Below, piece after piece: positions 1 through 10,943 of a stretch of DNA of 64,000 nt. Source of the DNA: Hyaloperonospora brassicae (taxonomy: Eukaryota; Oomycota; Peronosporomycetes; Peronosporales; Peronosporaceae); the NCBI GenBank assembly GCA_947650285.1, contig CANTFL010000086.1:868001-932000 (forward strand), given 5' to 3'. The notes under the pieces are model-generated. The model did no database searches, was not told where the DNA came from, and saw only the letters and a list, made by a program, of their open reading frames with translations. The translations under genes were made by a program, and so were the position numbers. Each line of letters opens with the position of its first letter. Within the stretch, counting starts at the first letter, position 1.

Positions 1-1480
1 TTGCTAGTCACGGGCGGCGGGATAGAGATCGGCTTACCCAGAGGGCCCATCCACTTGGGTCGTAATATCTTTAACACTGGGTCTGTCTTGAGCAGTGTCT
101 TGAAGTGGCTATAATAGCACTGCAATTTTACACACTTCCACATTTGAGTCACCGACTCAATCTTCGACACCGCGATTTGGTCCATCTCACGATCATATTC
201 TTCTTTGACTACGGTCTTCGATCTGAGTGGTTTTCCGATTCGGTGATCTTCGTTATTCGATCCCAGCACTTTCTTCTTCTTTCGTGCCGACTCGGCGGGT
301 TTCTTGGCCGCCTTTCTCGTGTCAATGTCTGGTGACCTGCTGACGAGGGTATTCGATCCCGGCTTATTCTTCATCTTTCATGCCAATCCGGCGGTTTTCT
401 TGGCCGTCTTTCTCGTGTTAGTGTCTGGTGGCCTGCTGACGACAGTATTTGATCCCGGCACTTTCTTCTTCATTCGTGCCGATCCGGCCAACGTCTTCCT
501 CGTATAAATGTCAGGTGACTTGCAGACGAGGGTATTGAGTTTGGCTTTCGCCGTTTTGATTTTCACCATTGGATTTTCATCCAGCAGATCGCTATTTTCA
601 GAGCGAATTGCGGTGGCCCCCGAAAGGGCCCTAGAAGGTATTTGAGTTTTATCTTTCAGATCGATCTCTCGATCTTCCTCTTCCATTTTCATTTCATTAA
701 ATTCCCTCCTAAAACGCTGATGATCTGAGGATCTTGTGCTTCTACGTGTCAGCGTCGACCCCTCTGTCGCTGACACTTCAATCCCAGGTTCTTGCTTGAT
801 CTTGACATCTTCTCCAGTGGACTCATGGTGAAATAAAGAGTCATCATAAGATCCGGGCACGCGCACCATTGTGGTGAAGTTGATCTCACAAAATTGCTTT
901 AGTGAGGGTCGAACTTCCACTTGCCCAGACTTGCCGACTCACGGAGGGGTTACTCCGATCCGTGCCTTGTCGTATAGCCTTGTGCTCACCTTGTGTACCC
1001 GTCGGTTAGGCTGGCTTGAGCTCTTCGTAATAGCCTTGGGAGATGTCGATCTCGCTGAGGGTTTGGGGTTGAGAGTTCGCTTCCGGTGCGAAATCTTCAC
1101 ACCACGAACAGGGGTTCTGCGATCTTGATCTTGAGTCACGGCGATCTCTATCTGGAAACGTCGCGATCTCGATCTTGAATCACACCGATCTCGATTTGTC
1201 CTCGGGGTCGGGATCTTTGCTGTGCGGAAATCTTCACTCAGCAAATGATAGTCTTGCGTCGATCTTGCGTTGGGATCGGTCCGATCTGGTCTCGGGATCG
1301 GCCGATCTTGCCGGAAGTGCACAATGTTGTCGGATCCGTTGCTTGTTTCGTCAAAATGAAACGTGCCGATCTGCCCTGTAGATCGCTTCAGTCTTGCTCG
1401 GTCTTGTCTTGAACTCCTTGTCCAGATCTTCTGACCACTTGAGCCGCCTCGCGATCTTGTAACCAAAATCATTTGTCTTT
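1..1480 (-). pseudogene. Repeat-derived minus-strand ORFs, truncated by the window edge
   Basis: Two long minus-strand reading frames (939-1472 and 378-920) lie end to end in different frames. The reading continues toward position 1 with interruptions. The upstream part is rich in Arg, Asp and Ser and its DNA is unusually dense in GATC. The downstream part carries KIKQEP-like charged sequence and then a 32-residue repeat (see 259-546). No catalytic domain was recognised. Position next to a gypsy 3' end suggests retroelement gag-like or accessory sequence, but a decayed host gene is not excluded. The frame change near 930 points to decay or an unresolved intron. Confidence 0.35.
259..546 (-). 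repeat. Three-copy 96-bp in-frame tandem repeat
   Basis: The word GATCCC followed by GC recurs at 259, 355 and 451, an exact 96-bp period (32 codons). On the minus strand each unit encodes a variant of PDxxTRKxAKK followed by a Lys-rich stretch and PGSNT. Copies differ at several bases, so the array is not recent. One copy is interrupted by a stop. Confidence 0.75.
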
Positions 1481-2618
1481 ACCGTTGTTTGCTGCTACCC
1501 TAGCAGTTTGAGTTGAGTTGAGTTAACTTAACCCCACCTTGGCCAAACAATCCAAGGTGAGTACACGAAACAAGGCGCGGCGAAGTCTTTTGATCGACGG
1601 GAGGCCAAATATCCTGCCCGGAAGAGAAGTCTGCGACGTGCTTTATATGTAAAAACGGTAACTGTTTTTATTATCCAACCAAATTAATAGACATCCTATC
1701 CTTAAGCCTATTCCAAACTGTAGGTCACTCTCCAAGTCGATATCACCTTCAAGCTTGACCGCCCCCTTGAACACGTGTCGAAATTTCGTGACCTGTGCTC
1801 CAAAGATAGCGCCAATACTCCCGATATCGTACCCAGACACCAAAAAGGGACCAAATTCCAAATACGGTACCAAATACCCAATTTTGGTACCGAAAAGTCC
1901 AGAATAGTATCCAAATGCCGAATGTGTCTAAATCCATTTTGCGACGTCAATTCAACCGGGTTCCACTGGATCTTTCAATCTGAGCTTTTAGGACATCACT
2001 CTTTGACCTTCAACAAGCATGTTTATCACGATCCAATAGCTCCATCACCGACATATCCATAATCAGCAGGGAACATGACCGATCTGATGTCCAATCAGAG
2101 ATTGTTGAGGATCGGTACGGTATAATTCAGCAGTAAATAGCTTTCTGTTTACCGTACGTGCTTTAATATCATCCTCCCGGGTTTATCGGATCAACGAGAC
2201 CATCCACAGGTCTTGAAACAGTTCCCTGGACTCCCACGAGTATCCACACTTCCAGATAGGGCTATAATTAACCTAAATCAGTACTCTCTTTCAGAGACTG
2301 GTAAAGAGTGTCACCGATCTGATGGATGTTACACCTTCGTCACAGAGTCATATCGCATCACCTAGTCCCAGATACTTGTCCCAGGTCGCTCCATGAAAAT
2401 CGTTCTATTTGTCGTCTTGTCCCAGATCGTTCTGTCTCAGGTCGATCCATATCCATCAATCTGCAGACAGTTGGATCGGATCGCCGATCCCCGTTGAGAT
2501 CGCTTTCCATCTCCTAATTGGATCGCTAGGTCCAATGTTATCATTTTCCACCAGAAAGTGACGCCTTAACTGGGTAGTCTCCGATCCACGTCCCAGAATT
2601 TGATGAGTGACTTTGCCA
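1481..2618. other. Non-coding, repeat-like stretch
   Basis: No convincing gene on either strand. The DNA holds short GAGTT repeats near 1508-1525, repeated GGTACC/AAATTCC words near 1850-1900, and GATC-rich sequence near 2390-2500. The right boundary near 2619 is where similarity to the gypsy copy at 63.5 kb begins abruptly. Confidence 0.4.
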
Positions 2619-3170
2619 CATACCCTTCATCGGTGAAACCGGTGCACCCCGTGCTTGCGTGTCAGGTCGAAACTTGTATTGACTCTGAGTCATCAAGTGA
2701 GGTTGCAGGTACTTCTCGCGAAGTACCTGTCGACTCGCCACCTCATCAGACGATGTTGGCTCAGCGCCAATGGCCCACGTTGCCAAATAACGACCTGTCG
2801 TTTGGCGTATACGTTATTCCACACCGAGTGGGGTAAAAAGATAGCCACGACGACCCTCAAGAGTTGCAGCAAGATTCATACAGCGCTGAGCGCTCTCCTC
2901 TCGTTGGATAGCCAACTGTTGTTGCTCATCGATCGGATTGGTGATGATTGCATCGCTCACTATGGGTGCTCGATGCGGCGCCGATGGCGCGTTGGCTTCG
3001 CCACGCTCGGCAAATGGGTTCGGTACAGTATGAGGCGGTGCCTCTTGCACTGGTGAGTCGGAAATTGTCCTCTCTTCACCATGAATATCGGTATCGCTAC
3101 CATAATCCACCTATACGTCAATTCCGGAATAGGACGAGAGAGTCGAGGACTCATGGGGTGGCGATGCCAT
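2619..3170 (-). pseudogene. Antisense ORF of the gypsy family, broken copy
   Basis: Minus-strand reading from an ATG at 3170 runs into a TAG near 3113, continues (GTG at 3110) to a TAA at about 2816, then resumes through a conserved LATWAIG-type segment. The intact homologue at 63307-63885 reads through the second stop, so that stop is a mutation. The predicted protein is hydrophilic with a Gln/Glu-rich helix (QQQLAIQREESAQR). No known domain was recognised; a divergent Gag is one possibility. Confidence 0.5.
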
Positions 3171-3267
3171 GGTGTTACGTGTTTTGCCAACCGTGAAGGT
3201 TGAAGCGCACACACACCGTCCTGTTCGAGGAAAGAATTCGATTGACGTTTTGTGGAAACGTCAGTCT

Positions 3268-3279
3268 GGTGGGGGAGGA
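3268..3279 (+). other. Polypurine tract before the 3' LTR
   Basis: GGTGGGGGAGGA lies immediately before the LTR start TGTAAA at 3280. That is the expected position of the plus-strand primer and fixes the element as plus-oriented. Confidence 0.7.
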
Positions 3280-3811
3280 TGTAAAAGGGTTTATAAGTCG
3301 ACTGGTAGTCGACAATAGATGTGGTGCACACAAGGGATGGGATCTCCTTTTAAAGTGATATTAGAACACAGTATCAATTGTTGGAGGCTGATGTCTGCCA
3401 ACCATTGATTACGAGATCTTTTAATAGATTTATTTGGGACATTAGCGAGTAGGTTAACTACTTTGTTCTAAGGTGTTGTTTAGGTTAAAAGAAGAAATAA
3501 AATTCAGTTCCCATTTTGATCCAATAGACACGTGCCTCTTTGAGGCGTCTTGTGATCGTTGAGGAGATAGCAACGCTTTGTTAAGGCAGCTACTCCTTGT
3601 GCACTCTGTGCGTTGATTCTCTGCGTCGTTTGGTCCCCCTGGAACAGGGACCGTAAGCTCTCTGAGCTTGTTGACTCTTTGAGTCGGGTTCTTTGAACCA
3701 AACCCTATCTCTCTGAGCTGTTGACTCTTTGAGTCGGGTTCGTAGAATCAAAGTTGCTCGTTGATCGTTAAAGCGTACCTCTGACATAAGGAGCTGTGTA
3801 GCTCCGCTACA
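3280..3811 (+). repeat. 3' LTR of the left gypsy copy
   Basis: Begins TGTAAA and ends GCTACA; about 532 bp. The last 300 bp match 57300-57565, including the shared GTCCCCCTGGAACAGGGACC-type palindrome and the GGAGCTGTGTAGCTCC palindrome near the end. A segment around TTGACTCTTTGAGTCGGGTT is tandemly duplicated here (about 3670-3745) but single in the right copy, explaining much of the length difference. Confidence 0.75.
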
Positions 3812-4711
3812 ATACACGTCGTATTGCTAAATGCGCTACTACGATTGGTTTCTCGAGAGGTTTCCGCTGAAGTAAATTCTTAATTTTTTTGGTGATATGT
3901 GTACCGCTGTCATGTTCTTGTAACTTTCTTTCTAGTCTACGCTAGATGGTGATGCCAAATAGTACATCTTCTAGCCCATGAAGGATAGCTACTCTCGACC
4001 TCCCCCGCTTATTTATTTTGTGTGAAGTAGCGCGTTCCATGCTCTCCACCTCTTACGATCCAATTTATTTAGGTACGAGTATTAACGCGCATGTAATTTT
4101 AAGAGTATCCTTAACCGATTTCATATGGCCCTGTCGTCCTCGAAGCTCTTCGCTCTCTTCGTGCATCCGCAATTTAACAATGTCACTATCGCGGCTATCT
4201 TTTCTGCTACCACGTCCTCCTTTACCTTATCGTGTGAATTCGCAGCGTCCCGCATTTCCTTTTTGTGTTTCTCCATAGCTTATCGGCCATATGTACTCGT
4301 CCCACGTCGACAATTACTCCTCAGTGCTTTCCTACTGCCATTGTTCTTCAGTGGCACAGTACATCGCATAAGTATTGATTATCCATTCGATGATTTGAGA
4401 GAGTGAGTGAGAAAGTGAGGTATATTTAGGTACGCTTACGACCTGCTATATCCCGTCATCCGGCAACAAGGTTACCGGGGTGACTGCTACTTTATATACT
4501 AGGTAGCACTAGGCTCGGACATCAGAACGTCTACGCGCAGACTCCTGTCGCGAGATGATCAGGTTACTCGATGTCAGGACGGGGCCTTGCATGACGTATT
4601 GGTCGACTCGAGAGGTCCCGAACCAATGATTGACGTCAGAATCAAGAAATGCCGTGGCCTCCTGGAAAAGAACGGGGTCAGAAGAAGCGTGCGCTTTAAC
4701 CGAAGCTCCTG
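3812..4711. other. Intergenic / repeat flank without a recognised gene
   Basis: Pyrimidine-rich on the plus strand around 4120-4330. A minus-strand frame (4509-4781) continues into the LTR at 4712 and is probably retroelement flank rather than a host gene. No domain seen. Confidence 0.4.
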
Positions 4712-5101
4712 TGTAACGGGGCGCAACCTTGCGTGGACTTAACGCAAGGGTATCGTACCCCGCCAAGCGTACACGAGGCAAACGAGGAAGCGTAGATAAG
4801 GGAAAAGTAAAACTGTTATATTAATATAATTAAGTCTTTTAACTCATGTCTCTCTGTTTGACTTAACTTAATTATGCTAATATAACTGAGTGTATGGTGA
4901 CGTCTCGTCACCACTCATTGCGCGCGTCTTGCGGCGATTGGTGGGTTGATATCATCAAGATATCAACCAATGAACAGACTCTTTGGTCGACCCTTCAATA
5001 TCACCGCTTCGGTGATATTGTTTAAAGAATATTCAACTTCATATTCTTTATTGTCACTTTTCTTAAAGTGACAATTCCATGTAACGGGCTGCCCCGTTAC
5101 A
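4712..5101 (-). repeat. Hairpin-array LTR (probable solo Ty3/gypsy LTR)
   Basis: Bounded by TGTAACGGGG and CCCCGTTACA, a perfect 10-bp terminal inverted repeat of the TG...CA type typical of LTRs; 390 bp. Inside are seven successive inverted repeats: 4815-4886 (imperfect, long), 4895-4913, 4944-4968, 4996-5020, 5024-5049, 5050-5075 and 5080-5101. Stems of the last six are 8-11 bp and perfect. The LTR abuts a LINE RNase H frame at 5102. Flanking 5-mers (TCCTG, CGCAG) do not form a target duplication. Orientation is a guess. Confidence 0.6.
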
Positions 5102-6340
5102 CGCAGGCCTTTGCTCGCCGAAGACCGTGGACGAGCCCCCAGTATTCGGCAATATTGTTAGTAGTATCGGCAGAGGCATAGGCCACGCTCGCTACCCACA
5201 AAACGCATGCGGCGTGCGTCGGAACGTAAGGTCGGACAATTATAGATCCAGCTCCGCCTGGACCTGGATTTCCGCGGGATCGTCCATCGAAAAAGAAGAG
5301 GTATAGCACTCCTGGGCACCGTTTGATTGGTCGTACGTGCAACAAAAGAGGATCGTCGTAGCAGAGGAGGGTATCAGCCAAGGCCGATCGTACCTGCTCA
5401 AACATGTACCTGTCCTCCCCCATGTCGGGCTGGTAGGTTGGTCCACGAAACCTTCGAACCGACCGGCGAAAGATAGTCTTGGCCCTAGCTGTGTGAACAT
5501 CCTGTGATAGATACGGGTCTTCCATGCGGCGGAGGCGCTCGACTAGATGGCATGAAGTGTCGTTGATACGATAAACCGCCACAGCTCTCGAGCTGCCGGG
5601 ACGACCGCAGCCTGATCTTTCAATAAATCTGCCCCTGTGTTCATAGATGGCTTGATAACAACCCAGGCTTTGGGCGGAATCCCCGGTAGGTCCAGTCCAA
5701 ACACCCAGACATGCAAGTCATTCTCGGGGGACGTACCAAGCCGTCGCCACCGATCAAGGAGATATTTCCAGTGTCGACGCGCGCTAGGGCATGTCCAAAA
5801 GATATGTCTTGCCAGAGCTGGACCAGCATCCACACACTCTCGATAATTTGAGAGAATACGCCGTACGCTTTACAGCTCTTACTGGTGATGCACCCAACCT
5901 CGTCGGCGATCCCCATAAGCGCCTCTTCGTACCGATCGAATCACACTCGCGCCATAACGTCAGCTTACAAGGATAACATGAGACACATCGGGCAAATGAC
6001 GTCCTGGCTACATTACCGTATCCTTTCAGCCCACAGACAGCCGTCATTCATACTGGGAAAGCGTATTGGACGAAGAAGGTCGACACGTTTTTCCGATTAC
6101 AGGGATGTTGAAGATGCGAACGGTATCGTACGGCTATACAAAGGCCATAGATGAGTGCTTTGTTCGATCCGTACTCCGATCGTTACGTCAAAATGCCACA
6201 AAGGTCGGTAACGTTCCATTGCACGACGAGCTAGATACCGCTTCGATCCCTGCACACGTACGCACCTTCTGTCGAAACGTGAAGGAGAAAAGCAAGATCA
6301 GTGTACCTCAAAGACTGAAATGGAGACATCATTAAAGAGT
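5102..6340 (-). pseudogene. LINE (non-LTR retrotransposon) 3' fragment with RNase H
   Basis: Minus-strand frames 5097-5582 and 5543-5833 encode the distal end of a LINE ORF2. First comes a zinc-binding-like HIFWTCPSARRHW segment (about 5750-5810), then an RNase H domain with FFDGRSRGNPGPGGAG (about 5240-5285) and NNIAEYWGLVHGL (about 5110-5150). RNase H is cut off after its second conserved block because the LTR at 4712-5101 begins there, and the stop codon at 5097 lies inside that LTR. Upstream similarity decays through several frames to about 6340. The RT domain is absent, so the copy is 5'-truncated and inactive. Confidence 0.7.
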
Positions 6341-7856
6341 TACCACTCCACGTCACTTATAAGTTGTTGACCACTACGTCGACGAGAACAGTTTTAGCGT
6401 CAGCAGTCTATAACAAGGGGTGACATTATACACCCGGCCATATCAGAGATCACCATGGTGAGGCTCGCTTCACTCGCACATCGTCTTAGAGTTCTATAAG
6501 GACAAGTTCGCAGCTCAAATTTTTCCGCTTCACATTGACATGTCTATTGTCAACGAGCTCATCGAGTCATCGGATGTCAGATACCTGATATAGCACATCT
6601 ATCGTCTCGGATGGCATCACAGTAAAGCAAGATATTGTAACTGCACCTGGGCTCGTTCTCGCACTAGGTTTTGGCCATCAGCACGTACTTGGTCAATGTG
6701 TCGTTGTGTAGTGCGCGCTTTCGATCCTAGCGGAGGCTTCTGGTCGAACTAGGCATGTAAGACCCGCTCGTTGAAAGTCTTTATTTCGTATTCGTTCTTG
6801 ATGACTCGACTTCGACAAAGGAAGAGCGGCGCGCATCAACGATTATGCATTTTTTCATGCTGCGGATGATCGTTAAAACGACTGCGTATATCACCGGATC
6901 GATAGCGCTTACTGTAATGTTCGGCCCTACGGTCGAGCAAAACAAGTGCGCGCAGCTTCCAGGCATCCAGTCGTAGCTACATCGGTCAACTAAGCCCTAC
7001 GAGTACAGCTCATCGTAGCATGATGCCTTATGTTCATATCTGCAGCTGACGCACGCCAGCTTTCTACTTACGACGTGTCAGCAATTGTCCATGTCGACAG
7101 CGTCGTAGGATAGCTATACCGACCATTCGCTTTTTTGGGTATGGAAGCGTCAACGTCAGCAAGCGAATTTGCGAAAGCACGGTGTTTCCTCCGTATCACC
7201 AGTCGATCCCAACGGTTTGAATCGATCACGATCGATTGCTGACACTACCGTGCCGAAGGAAACTTTCACGTTGATCGACGAGGTGCCGGGACGACATCGA
7301 ATCCATTTTTGGAAGCGAAGCAGGACGTCACAAAGACGAGCGAGTACGTTGCTTGCAAGAAGTTTCAGTGCTTATATCCCAGGCCAGCGTAGCGATCGAG
7401 AAGCCAATGAGATTCGATGAGCTGAAGCTGTTTTTTTCCTCTGCGGCCGTTGTCAAGACAGTTGCGCGACTTGAGGAGGTTTACCAATGCTTCGATCGCG
7501 TAACGATACTTCCATTCAATGACCCTGACATGCAGACAGACACACGAAGACAGCGCAGACACATGAAGACAGCGCTTTGCGACATGTGGCAGTTGAGAGT
7601 GTGAACGCCTGGGACAATAATTGAAGTGACTCGACATGTGTCGATTCGTTCCTTCGGCATCTACATCGCGTTCTGTCTCGTCCCGGAAGAAGGAAGTCAC
7701 GATATCTTCTTGCCGACTTCCACACGCTGAGCTTCGAGTTGACAAACCGACATCGAGACGCAAAGCAAGTCGATCACGCTGCCGCGCTTATCGCTAGAGA
7801 ACAGCTGCCGAACAGCCCAAACGCTGGCTGAGACAGCGGTACAGCTAATCAAGAAC
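6341..7856. other. Intergenic region upstream of the JmjC-like gene
   Basis: No ORF with recognisable domains and no convincing repeat. The last few hundred bases should hold the promoter of the gene at 7857. Several overlapping short frames on both strands near 7365-7765 look like shadows. Confidence 0.4.
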
Positions 7857-10800
7857 ATGGCTGCGACTGGACTGGGGGAGGTCGCATCTTCTTCTAGAAC
7901 ACCGGCGCAAACACTTGAGCTTGCTGCTTGCTCATCGAACACAGACGACGAAGAGGACGAGGCTAAGCGTGACTACAGGGCGGAAGATGGGAGAGACAGT
8001 GAAGCTGATTGCGGGTTCAGTTGCTCTACTGTAAACGCGATACCTGGCGGCAGTAAATCCCGCGGGAACTATGGCACAGAAGAGGAAGTGCTTTTTACGG
8101 TGAAGAAGCAAGAGCTTGCGAAACAAAAGCTGGATGCAAGTGTCCCGACCCAGTCGGTCAGTTTGGACGCCTCAGCTACTGAGTTTTACAAGGTTGATGG
8201 AAAGCGTTACACTGCCATTCGAGACACCGTCATCGTGACAAAGTTATCAAGTGGCGTTCCTGAAGAGACGCGAGAATTCTCTGAGCATTTGCGTGAAGAC
8301 AAAAGCGACTTGACAGCTGCAGCGGCCACTTCAGCTACTGTGATCGACTGTACGACTATGTTGACGTGGGAATCTGCAGCAACTCAGTCTACGAGTAATG
8401 TAGACGAGAGTACCAGCAGCTGCGTATCGTCGGACGGCGGCCAAACGTATAGCCGCGAGGAGGATATAGAGTTGAAGGAGTTTGTGCAACGTCCAAGAGG
8501 CAGTATCGCTCCTTGTCATCAATACGAAGAAATGAATGATGATGCGAACGGAGATCAGACGTTTGCGACGGAAGCTGGATCGGTTCAGAATAACGATGTA
8601 CGCCTGCGAACAGGGGAGCCCGTGGAGAGTGAGCTAGCAGGAACTCGATCGGTCGAGGTTGCGTCGAATGGTGGCATGGATCGTGAACCCGAGAACCTTG
8701 GAACTGGTGCACGGAATGATGGTCAAAAAGCGTCAGGGGGACCCCGAATGGTACAGGCAGATGTAGCGGTTCGTACAGAGCATTCACTAGAGGATGAGGC
8801 CAAATCTAAGTGTTTGACGACCACTAAACCCGGGACTGCTGCAAAAAGGAAGCAGAGCTCCTTATTGGAAAGTGATTTAGCCAAGAGCAACGACGGTGGC
8901 GACGATCGTTCACCTGACGATAGTGCTGCACCTGCTCCTACCCAGACCCCGGAACGGTCAACGCGTACAGACACGAAGAAGAAGAAGAAGAAATGGTCCT
9001 CTCTTCCCGGAGCTGCACAGTCACGATGTCTGCGCCGGTCACCAAGGGTAAAGGTGGAGCCACTGAAGCTCACGTATTCGAATGAAAAGCAAGTTGCAGG
9101 CCCTGCCGTTCTCGCGCACTTTGACCGGCTGAAAGGGAGCAATGCTTCATCCCCAGCCACTCCTGGTATAGTTTGTAAGTACTCTGGAACCCAAGTCACG
9201 ATATCAAGAGGTGTCGCAGCAAGACATCTTGAGAAGTGCCCATCGTTTGGACGAAATGCATCGCAGCTGGATGAAGCAGATGATGACGAAGACAAGGCAC
9301 AAGCGTCGCCACCGGTACCTTCATTAGTACAAGCCGTTAAGCTGGAGTCTGGTTCTGGTCAGCCAAGATTGGCTTCTTCTCTCGTTCGTCTGATGGGAAC
9401 GAAGGCGTTGGCAGCAAAGCTGAAGCAATCGTTCCAACGTGCTCCATTTGCAGGAAATGCACCGATTTCTCGATTTCAACAGTTGATTGGAGACGACGTT
9501 ACTGGGTTGCGGCACCTGAACGTGTTCAAATTGTTGGACGCTATAAACCACCTGGATGGCCCTATACTGCAACTGCATGTAAAATGGCCAGGCGTTCGGC
9601 GTACCACGGGACAGGACGAAGTAGGCCCCGTGTCAAAAGCAAAAGCTCGGTGTTTGGAAAGCTGCTCTCTTCGATTTCCGACACCTCGCCGTGTGGCGGA
9701 TCACTTTATTGCACCGTTGGCGAAAGAGTTGGGGCTCGAGTATTCAATGCGACAGCACACTGCCACTTTGACGAGCTGCCCTCTTGAGGGAGCTGTGCTG
9801 GACTGGCGATTCCATCGGACCGAGACTGTGGTGTTCCAACTTCGCGGTGAGTCGATCTGGAGAACAAAAATGAGCCAAGTGGAGCTCCCATGCCAATGCT
9901 TCCACCCACAATCCTGGCTACAGGACGACATGATTCGTATCTCCAAAGTACACCGCATGGCTACGATAGACAAGACCTCCGTAGGGTTTCTTTCAACGCC
10001 GGATGAAGATCGCAGTGTGCTTAACAAGGACGAACAAGTAGCTGCTAAGCAACGAGAGTTTGTACTCAAACCTGGCTCGGTCGCTTATCTGCCATCGGGT
10101 GCGTGGTTCAAGGTGGAGACAAAAGGACCGACTGCGTTGTGGATTGAAGTTCAACTGTCTTCCACGACTTACGAAGAGTTGGCGCTTTCAGCACTTGAGC
10201 AAATTGCTCTGGGGGATAAGCGATGGCGAACGGGAGTGCAATTATATCCTGGCAATCGGGCCCAGCTCAAGACGTCCCGACATCGCATGGAAGCATGCAT
10301 CGAGTCCCTTTACAATGACTTGACTAAGCTTGAGGGTGGGGATTTGCTACCCGAGTATATGGGGACAGAAGACATGCAAGAGCTGATTGCGCATGGGTTG
10401 ATTCACAAAACACGCACATCTTCTACCTCGACGAGCATTGAAGTGGATTTGACAAACCCCAAGTTTAAGCTCAAGCATGAAAAAGTGTTCAGAAATGCCA
10501 CTTACCGAGTAAACCCGGTCGCGGTTCTCATGAGCGATGCGGACATTCCACACTTAACTGTTCACGAAGGAGTGGAGCGTGCAGCTACAGGAGGCCCTGC
10601 TTCCGAAATGAAGCATCGTGTATTGAAAAGGACTCCAAAACCAAAGCAGGCTTTGCACACGCTCACGCATCGTGATAAATGCACCTATTTTCTGGACGAG
10701 CTATTCGGCAATGTTGAACGTCAGCCGCAACTGCATGTCACCTTCCACTGTTCCGCAGAGCAGTCAAGAATGGTGGAATGGCTCCGTTGTCGAGATTCGA

Positions 10801-10943
10801 AGCCTTTTGATCTGAACGAGTTTGGTTGTTCTAGTGTGTTGACCTACCAGAGCGCAAGCCCAGCTCGACGTGTTGAGAATGGACGAAAGCTGCTGCGATT
10901 TTTGTGCTTCGTCGGATATATAACGCAAGTGAAGTCGCCTTAG
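7857..10943 (+). CDS. JmjC/cupin-4-like nuclear protein, catalytically degenerate
   Basis: Single-exon, 1028 aa, ATG start. Residues 1-450 are low-complexity, acidic and Ser/Thr-rich with a basic KKKKKK patch near 378, as in nuclear proteins. Residues about 540-790 resemble the Cupin-4 (ROXA/NO66/MINA53) fold: VVFQLRGESIWR at 658-669, FVLKPGSVAYLPSGAWF at 735-751 and a helix-rich ALSALEQIALG segment. The C-terminus (about 965-1028) looks like the winged helix of that family (EWLRCRDSKPFDLNEF). Where active members have HxD before the core strand this protein reads W-R-F-H (650-653), and the distal His after the LPxGxW turn is Phe (F751). I infer loss of Fe(II) binding. A ribosomal or histone oxygenase scaffold role is speculative. 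Confidence 0.6.
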   Translation: MAATGLGEVASSSRTPAQTLELAACSSNTDDEEDEAKRDYRAEDGRDSEADCGFSCSTVNAIPGGSKSRGNYGTEEEVLFTVKKQELAKQKLDASVPTQSVSLDASATEFYKVDGKRYTAIRDTVIVTKLSSGVPEETREFSEHLREDKSDLTAAAATSATVIDCTTMLTWESAATQSTSNVDESTSSCVSSDGGQTYSREEDIELKEFVQRPRGSIAPCHQYEEMNDDANGDQTFATEAGSVQNNDVRLRTGEPVESELAGTRSVEVASNGGMDREPENLGTGARNDGQKASGGPRMVQADVAVRTEHSLEDEAKSKCLTTTKPGTAAKRKQSSLLESDLAKSNDGGDDRSPDDSAAPAPTQTPERSTRTDTKKKKKKWSSLPGAAQSRCLRRSPRVKVEPLKLTYSNEKQVAGPAVLAHFDRLKGSNASSPATPGIVCKYSGTQVTISRGVAARHLEKCPSFGRNASQLDEADDDEDKAQASPPVPSLVQAVKLESGSGQPRLASSLVRLMGTKALAAKLKQSFQRAPFAGNAPISRFQQLIGDDVTGLRHLNVFKLLDAINHLDGPILQLHVKWPGVRRTTGQDEVGPVSKAKARCLESCSLRFPTPRRVADHFIAPLAKELGLEYSMRQHTATLTSCPLEGAVLDWRFHRTETVVFQLRGESIWRTKMSQVELPCQCFHPQSWLQDDMIRISKVHRMATIDKTSVGFLSTPDEDRSVLNKDEQVAAKQREFVLKPGSVAYLPSGAWFKVETKGPTALWIEVQLSSTTYEELALSALEQIALGDKRWRTGVQLYPGNRAQLKTSRHRMEACIESLYNDLTKLEGGDLLPEYMGTEDMQELIAHGLIHKTRTSSTSTSIEVDLTNPKFKLKHEKVFRNATYRVNPVAVLMSDADIPHLTVHEGVERAATGGPASEMKHRVLKRTPKPKQALHTLTHRDKCTYFLDELFGNVERQPQLHVTFHCSAEQSRMVEWLRCRDSKPFDLNEFGCSSVLTYQSASPARRVENGRKLLRFLCFVGYITQVKSP

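Larger units (their letters stand above)
2619..3811 (+). mobile_element. 3' fragment of a Ty3/gypsy element (antisense ORF, PPT, LTR)
   Basis: From about 2619 the sequence matches 63545-64000 nearly base for base, and the LTR at 3280-3811 resembles the one at 57079-57565 in the same orientation. The order is antisense ORF, polypurine tract, LTR, so this is the 3' end of a plus-strand element whose gag and pol are missing. The left breakpoint near 2619 is sharp. Stops within the antisense ORF show it is an old copy. Confidence 0.75.
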
